Shown in pieces: positions 61,424-64,000 of a stretch of DNA of 64,000 nt. A program made the position numbers and the translations under genes. The DNA is from Stutzerimonas stutzeri (GTDB taxonomy: Bacteria; Pseudomonadota; Gammaproteobacteria; Pseudomonadales; Pseudomonadaceae). The first letter of the stretch is position 1. The number at the start of each line of letters is the position of its first letter. A model generated the notes under the pieces. The model was not told the origin of the DNA and searched no databases. It worked only from the letters and a program-made list of their open reading frames with translations. The stretch is from NCBI RefSeq assembly GCF_000219605.1, contig NC_015740.1:496001-560000 (forward strand), given 5' to 3'.

Positions 61424-61429
61424 GCGTCG

Positions 61430-62758
61430 CTACGCCAGCAGCGGTACCAGCAGCAGCGGACCGAGCACCAGCAAAACGAAGCGGCCGTTCCAGCCGAAGG
61501 CGATGCGCCACGGGGAGATCCCCGCGTGGCGCGCCAGCATCAGCGCCGATGGCCCATAGGGCGACAGCAGCATCGCCAGAGAAAAGCCCACCAGCAGCGC
61601 CACCGCCGGCTGCATCACCGCGACGCCGTGGCCCGCCAGCTGGGCCAGCAGTGCGGCGCACAGGCTCAGCGAGATGATCGGCGCGACACCCAGCAGCGCC
61701 AACGCGATGATGGCGAGCATGCCGATGGCGCCGAGGCCGAACAGCGCCAGGGGCGTACTGCTGAAATGACCTGCCAGACGTTCGACCGGAATCAGGATGG
61801 CGGTCAGCCCGCCCAGCAAGGCGGAGCAGGCGAAGATGAAAGTCTCGTTACGCATTCCGGCAAGGGTGTCACGTACCTCGCCGTAGACGGCGGTTGGCGA
61901 GCCGCCCTGGTGCAGTAGCAGGCCGATCACGGCGAGCGGCACCAGCAGCATCGCTGCCTGGGTCGCTGACAGCCAGGTCTGGCTGGCCAGCAGAGCGATC
62001 AGCGCAATGCCCAGGAGGCTGCCATACAGCAGCCTGCGCAGCTCACCGGCTGGCGCGGGCGGCCGTTCGCTGCCCATCTGCAGTTGATGCAGCCGGTGAT
62101 TGTCAATCGTCCAACCGACCACTAGCAGGATTGCCGCACAGAGCAGCCCGAACGGCAGCAGTGCGCTCCAGCTGAGCCCCGGCAGCTCGCGAGTGAGGAT
62201 CGCCACGGCAACGCTGGTGGGCGCCAGCAGAGGCACCAGGGCGAAGCCGCGCAGTGCCGTGACCATCACCCCGCGGGCGCCCTCGCGCCGCTGTGCCGGA
62301 CTGTAGCCGCGGCCGTCCAGATGACGTTCCAGCGAGCCGCAGACCAGGTTGAGCATGCCGAAGCTCAGCACCGAACTGATGGCGAAGGTGCTCAGCAGAT
62401 AGCTCGGGTAGAGGCGCCGGCGCGGTTGTCGCAGCAGCAAGCGGTGCAGCTCGCCCAGTTGTGGCAGCCGCTTGACTGCGCAGTGCGCGAGCCCCAGCGC
62501 GCCGATGAACGCGCCGTAATAGGCAGCGGCAGCCAGCATCCGCTGCGCTTGTTCCCAGCTGGGCGTGCCAAGCAGCAACCAGTAGGCGAGCAGGCCGAGC
62601 GTGACCAGCCCCAGCCGGCGCGGGTAGGGCATCAGCGAGCGCCAGTGCCAGAGGAAGAACAGTACCAGCAGGGCGCCGCTGATCACGCTCGGCCATTGCA
62701 GGCGGGAGACCAGCGCGAACAGCTCGCAGGCGAGCGCCAGTGGCAGCAGGGCCAGCAT
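61430..62758 (-). CDS. Polytopic membrane protein of unknown function, transporter-like
   Basis: 442-residue protein with about 11-12 hydrophobic helices and short polar loops. The segments 'ALVPLLAPTSVAVAILTRELPGLSW', 'MRNETFIFACSALLGGLTAILIPVE' and 'LLVGFSLAMLLSPYGPSALMLARHAGISPWRIAFGWNGRF' have the feel of ion-transporter-superfamily proteins with two repeats and re-entrant loops, but I do not recognise a specific family. It follows the thioesterase gene by 3 bases and is convergent with radC (6 bases between stops). Confidence 0.6.
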   Translation of the reverse strand: MLALLPLALACELFALVSRLQWPSVISGALLVLFFLWHWRSLMPYPRRLGLVTLGLLAYWLLLGTPSWEQAQRMLAAAAYYGAFIGALGLAHCAVKRLPQLGELHRLLLRQPRRRLYPSYLLSTFAISSVLSFGMLNLVCGSLERHLDGRGYSPAQRREGARGVMVTALRGFALVPLLAPTSVAVAILTRELPGLSWSALLPFGLLCAAILLVVGWTIDNHRLHQLQMGSERPPAPAGELRRLLYGSLLGIALIALLASQTWLSATQAAMLLVPLAVIGLLLHQGGSPTAVYGEVRDTLAGMRNETFIFACSALLGGLTAILIPVERLAGHFSSTPLALFGLGAIGMLAIIALALLGVAPIISLSLCAALLAQLAGHGVAVMQPAVALLVGFSLAMLLSPYGPSALMLARHAGISPWRIAFGWNGRFVLLVLGPLLLVPLLA

Positions 62759-62761
62759 CGG

Positions 62762-63190
62762 TCAGGGCAGCTCGCTGCGCAGCTTGCCGCGCTGGTAGAC
62801 GCCTTCACCAAAGGCCAGCAGGCGATCTTGCTCGTCCAGCAGGTCGCAGCTGGCCATGAATACCTTGTGCCCGGAGGAGCGGCAGCGTGCCACCGCGCGG
62901 ATGCGGCTGCCGGCTGGCGCCGGTGCGCTGAAGTTGACGTTCATCGACAGGGTGGTCGCCACGCGGCGCTGGTCCGCCTGCTCGGTCCAGGTGCCGCACA
63001 GGCCCATCGCCACGTCGAGCAAGGTTGCGCTGACGCCGCCGTGCAGGTTGCTGGCGTTGTTCAGGTGGCGCGGCTGCAGCAGCAGTTCGATCACCACCCG
63101 CTCGGGGCCGTACTCGGTCAGGCGGCAGCCGAGATCCTGAAAGAAGCCGGTTATGGAGGCTTCGACCTGCTGGCGTGAATGCTCGGACAT
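62762..63190 (-). CDS. PaaI-type hot-dog thioesterase
   Basis: 142-residue thioesterase-fold protein. The family core 'NLHGGVSATLLDVAMGLC' contains the HGG and the acidic catalytic residue region. 'TTLSMNVNFSAPAPAGSRIRAVARCRSSGHKVFMASCDLLDEQDRLLAFGEGVYQR' is the second hot-dog strand region. It probably hydrolyses acyl-CoA or aryl-CoA thioesters. The neighbouring divergent 3-hydroxyacyl-CoA dehydrogenase gene, 114 bases away, supports a fatty-acid or aromatic CoA-ester context. Confidence 0.85.
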   Translation of the reverse strand: MSEHSRQQVEASITGFFQDLGCRLTEYGPERVVIELLLQPRHLNNASNLHGGVSATLLDVAMGLCGTWTEQADQRRVATTLSMNVNFSAPAPAGSRIRAVARCRSSGHKVFMASCDLLDEQDRLLAFGEGVYQRGKLRSELP

Positions 63191-63304
63191 AAGGGCGTAT
63201 CGGTAGGAAGTTGCGCCGCAGAGTGGCAGCCTTTAGCCTGCTGGTCAATCTGACGGAATGCCATTCCGCACTGCGGAATATGCGGTGTGTGAGGAGGGTT
63301 TGGG

Positions 63305-64000
63305 ATGTTCGAACGTATCGGAATCATCGGTGCCGGCGCCATGGGGCGGGGCATCGCTCAGCTGTTTGCCAGCGCGGGCAAGCAGGTGTGGCTCTACGAT
63401 GCGCGCGGCGAGTCGGTCGCCGAGGCGCTGCGTTTCAATCGCGAGCTGCTGGAGCGCAGCCTGGCCAAGGGCCGCCTGAGCGCCGAGGCGCTCGACGCAA
63501 CCCTGGCGCGGATGCGGCCGGCGTCGACGTTGCAGGAGCTGGCCGGTTGCGACCTGCTGATCGAGGCCATCGTCGAGAATCTCGAGGCCAAACAGGCACT
63601 GTTCGTCGAGCTGGAGGCGCTGGTTGCCGAGGACGCGGTACTGGCGACCAATACCTCGTCACTGTCGGTCACGCGGATCGCCGCGGCCTGCCGGCACCCG
63701 CAGCGGGTGGCCGGTTTTCATTTCTTCAACCCGGTGCCGTTGATGAAGCTGGTGGAAGTGGTGCGCGGCGAGCGCAGCGATCCGCAGGTGATCGAGCGGC
63801 TGGTCAAGCTGGCCGAAGAGGCCGGGCATTTCCCTGCGATCACACCCGATACTCCCGGTTTTCTGGTCAACCATGCCGGTCGCGCCTACAGCACCGAGGC
63901 GCAGCGCATCCTCGCCGAGGGCATCGCTGATGCCGAGCAGATCGACCGCATCCTGCGCGACGGCCCGGGCTTTCGCATGGGGCCGTTCGAACTGTTCGAC
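63305..64000 (+). CDS. 3-hydroxyacyl-CoA dehydrogenase (PaaH/HbdA-like), partial
   Basis: The first 232 codons of an NAD-dependent 3-hydroxyacyl-CoA dehydrogenase, open to the window end. The Rossmann motif 'IGIIGAGAMGRGIAQLFASAGKQVWLYDA', 'EAIVENLEAKQALFVELEALVAEDAVLATNTSSLSVTRIAA' and the catalytic-His region 'HPQRVAGFHFFNPVPLMKLVEVV' are present, as is 'TPGFLVNHAGRAYSTEAQRIL'. Homologues of this type are about 400-510 residues with two C-terminal domains, so roughly half is visible. A GAGGAGG ribosome site precedes the ATG. It is divergent from the thioesterase gene. Confidence 0.9.
   Translation, partial: MFERIGIIGAGAMGRGIAQLFASAGKQVWLYDARGESVAEALRFNRELLERSLAKGRLSAEALDATLARMRPASTLQELAGCDLLIEAIVENLEAKQALFVELEALVAEDAVLATNTSSLSVTRIAAACRHPQRVAGFHFFNPVPLMKLVEVVRGERSDPQVIERLVKLAEEAGHFPAITPDTPGFLVNHAGRAYSTEAQRILAEGIADAEQIDRILRDGPGFRMGPFELFD

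Overview
The window is GC-rich, densely coded chromosomal DNA of a Pseudomonas-type gammaproteobacterium. The gene content and order (phoB-phoR, ubiA-ubiC, glcC/glcDEFG, rubredoxin and its reductase, an HU-family gene, spoT-rpoZ-gmk-yicC, rph, crc-pyrE, argB-algC-dut-coaBC-radC) match, from memory, the equivalent stretch of the P. aeruginosa chromosome. Crc and the long two-start AlgC are Pseudomonas hallmarks. Extra genes (glcB and a lactate/glycolate permease inside the glc cluster, a second FtsH, a glutarate cluster) suggest another species, perhaps of the stutzeri (Stutzerimonas) lineage, but this was not tested.

Layout. 1-5.4 kb: a substrate-binding protein cut by the window edge, a tandem universal stress protein, a CheY-PilZ response regulator, a secreted M23 peptidase and an outer-membrane barrel protein. 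5.4-10.5 kb: a CorC/CNNM membrane protein, PhoR and PhoB with a Pho box upstream of phoB, then UbiA and UbiC. 10.6-20 kb: the glycolate unit. GlcC diverges from glcDEF-glcG-glcB-permease, and two identical 17-bp operators lie between them. 20-22.5 kb: rubredoxin, rubredoxin reductase, an HU-family protein and an SCP2-like protein. 22.6-26.1 kb: a glutarate cluster (LysR regulator, GcdH, CoA-transferase). 26.2-32.8 kb: a quinone-reductase-like MDR protein with a LysR regulator, a LemA-TPM-TPM cluster, and a TTC38-like TPR protein facing a GlxA/AraC regulator. 32.8-41.3 kb: an FtsH paralogue, an orphan solute-binding protein, a Tat-exported molybdenum dehydrogenase with [2Fe-2S] and tri-haem cytochrome subunits, and a FecR/OmpA pair. 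41.3-46 kb: RidA, SpoT, RpoZ, Gmk and YicC.

46.1-50.35 kb is the one clearly foreign block: a group II intron inserted between the probable rph promoter and the rph start codon. Its maturase gene is split by an IS2-group IS3-family element. Both boundaries can be read to the base: the intron from its GTGCG start, a 6-base exon/EBS1 match, a 34-nt domain V and a bulged-A domain VI; the IS from TG...CA ends and a 5-bp AAGCG duplication. Removing the IS and one repeat copy restores an in-frame 576-residue maturase with an HNH domain.

50.4-64 kb returns to core genes: rph, a DUF4870 protein, crc and pyrE (divergent), a DUF4124 coiled-coil protein, a DUF3360 permease, argB, long-form algC, dut, coaBC, radC, an unknown membrane protein, a hot-dog thioesterase and a 3-hydroxyacyl-CoA dehydrogenase cut by the window end. 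No tRNA, rRNA or CRISPR array was recognised. I found no convincing undescribed multi-gene system; the nested intron/IS in the rph leader is the most unusual structure.
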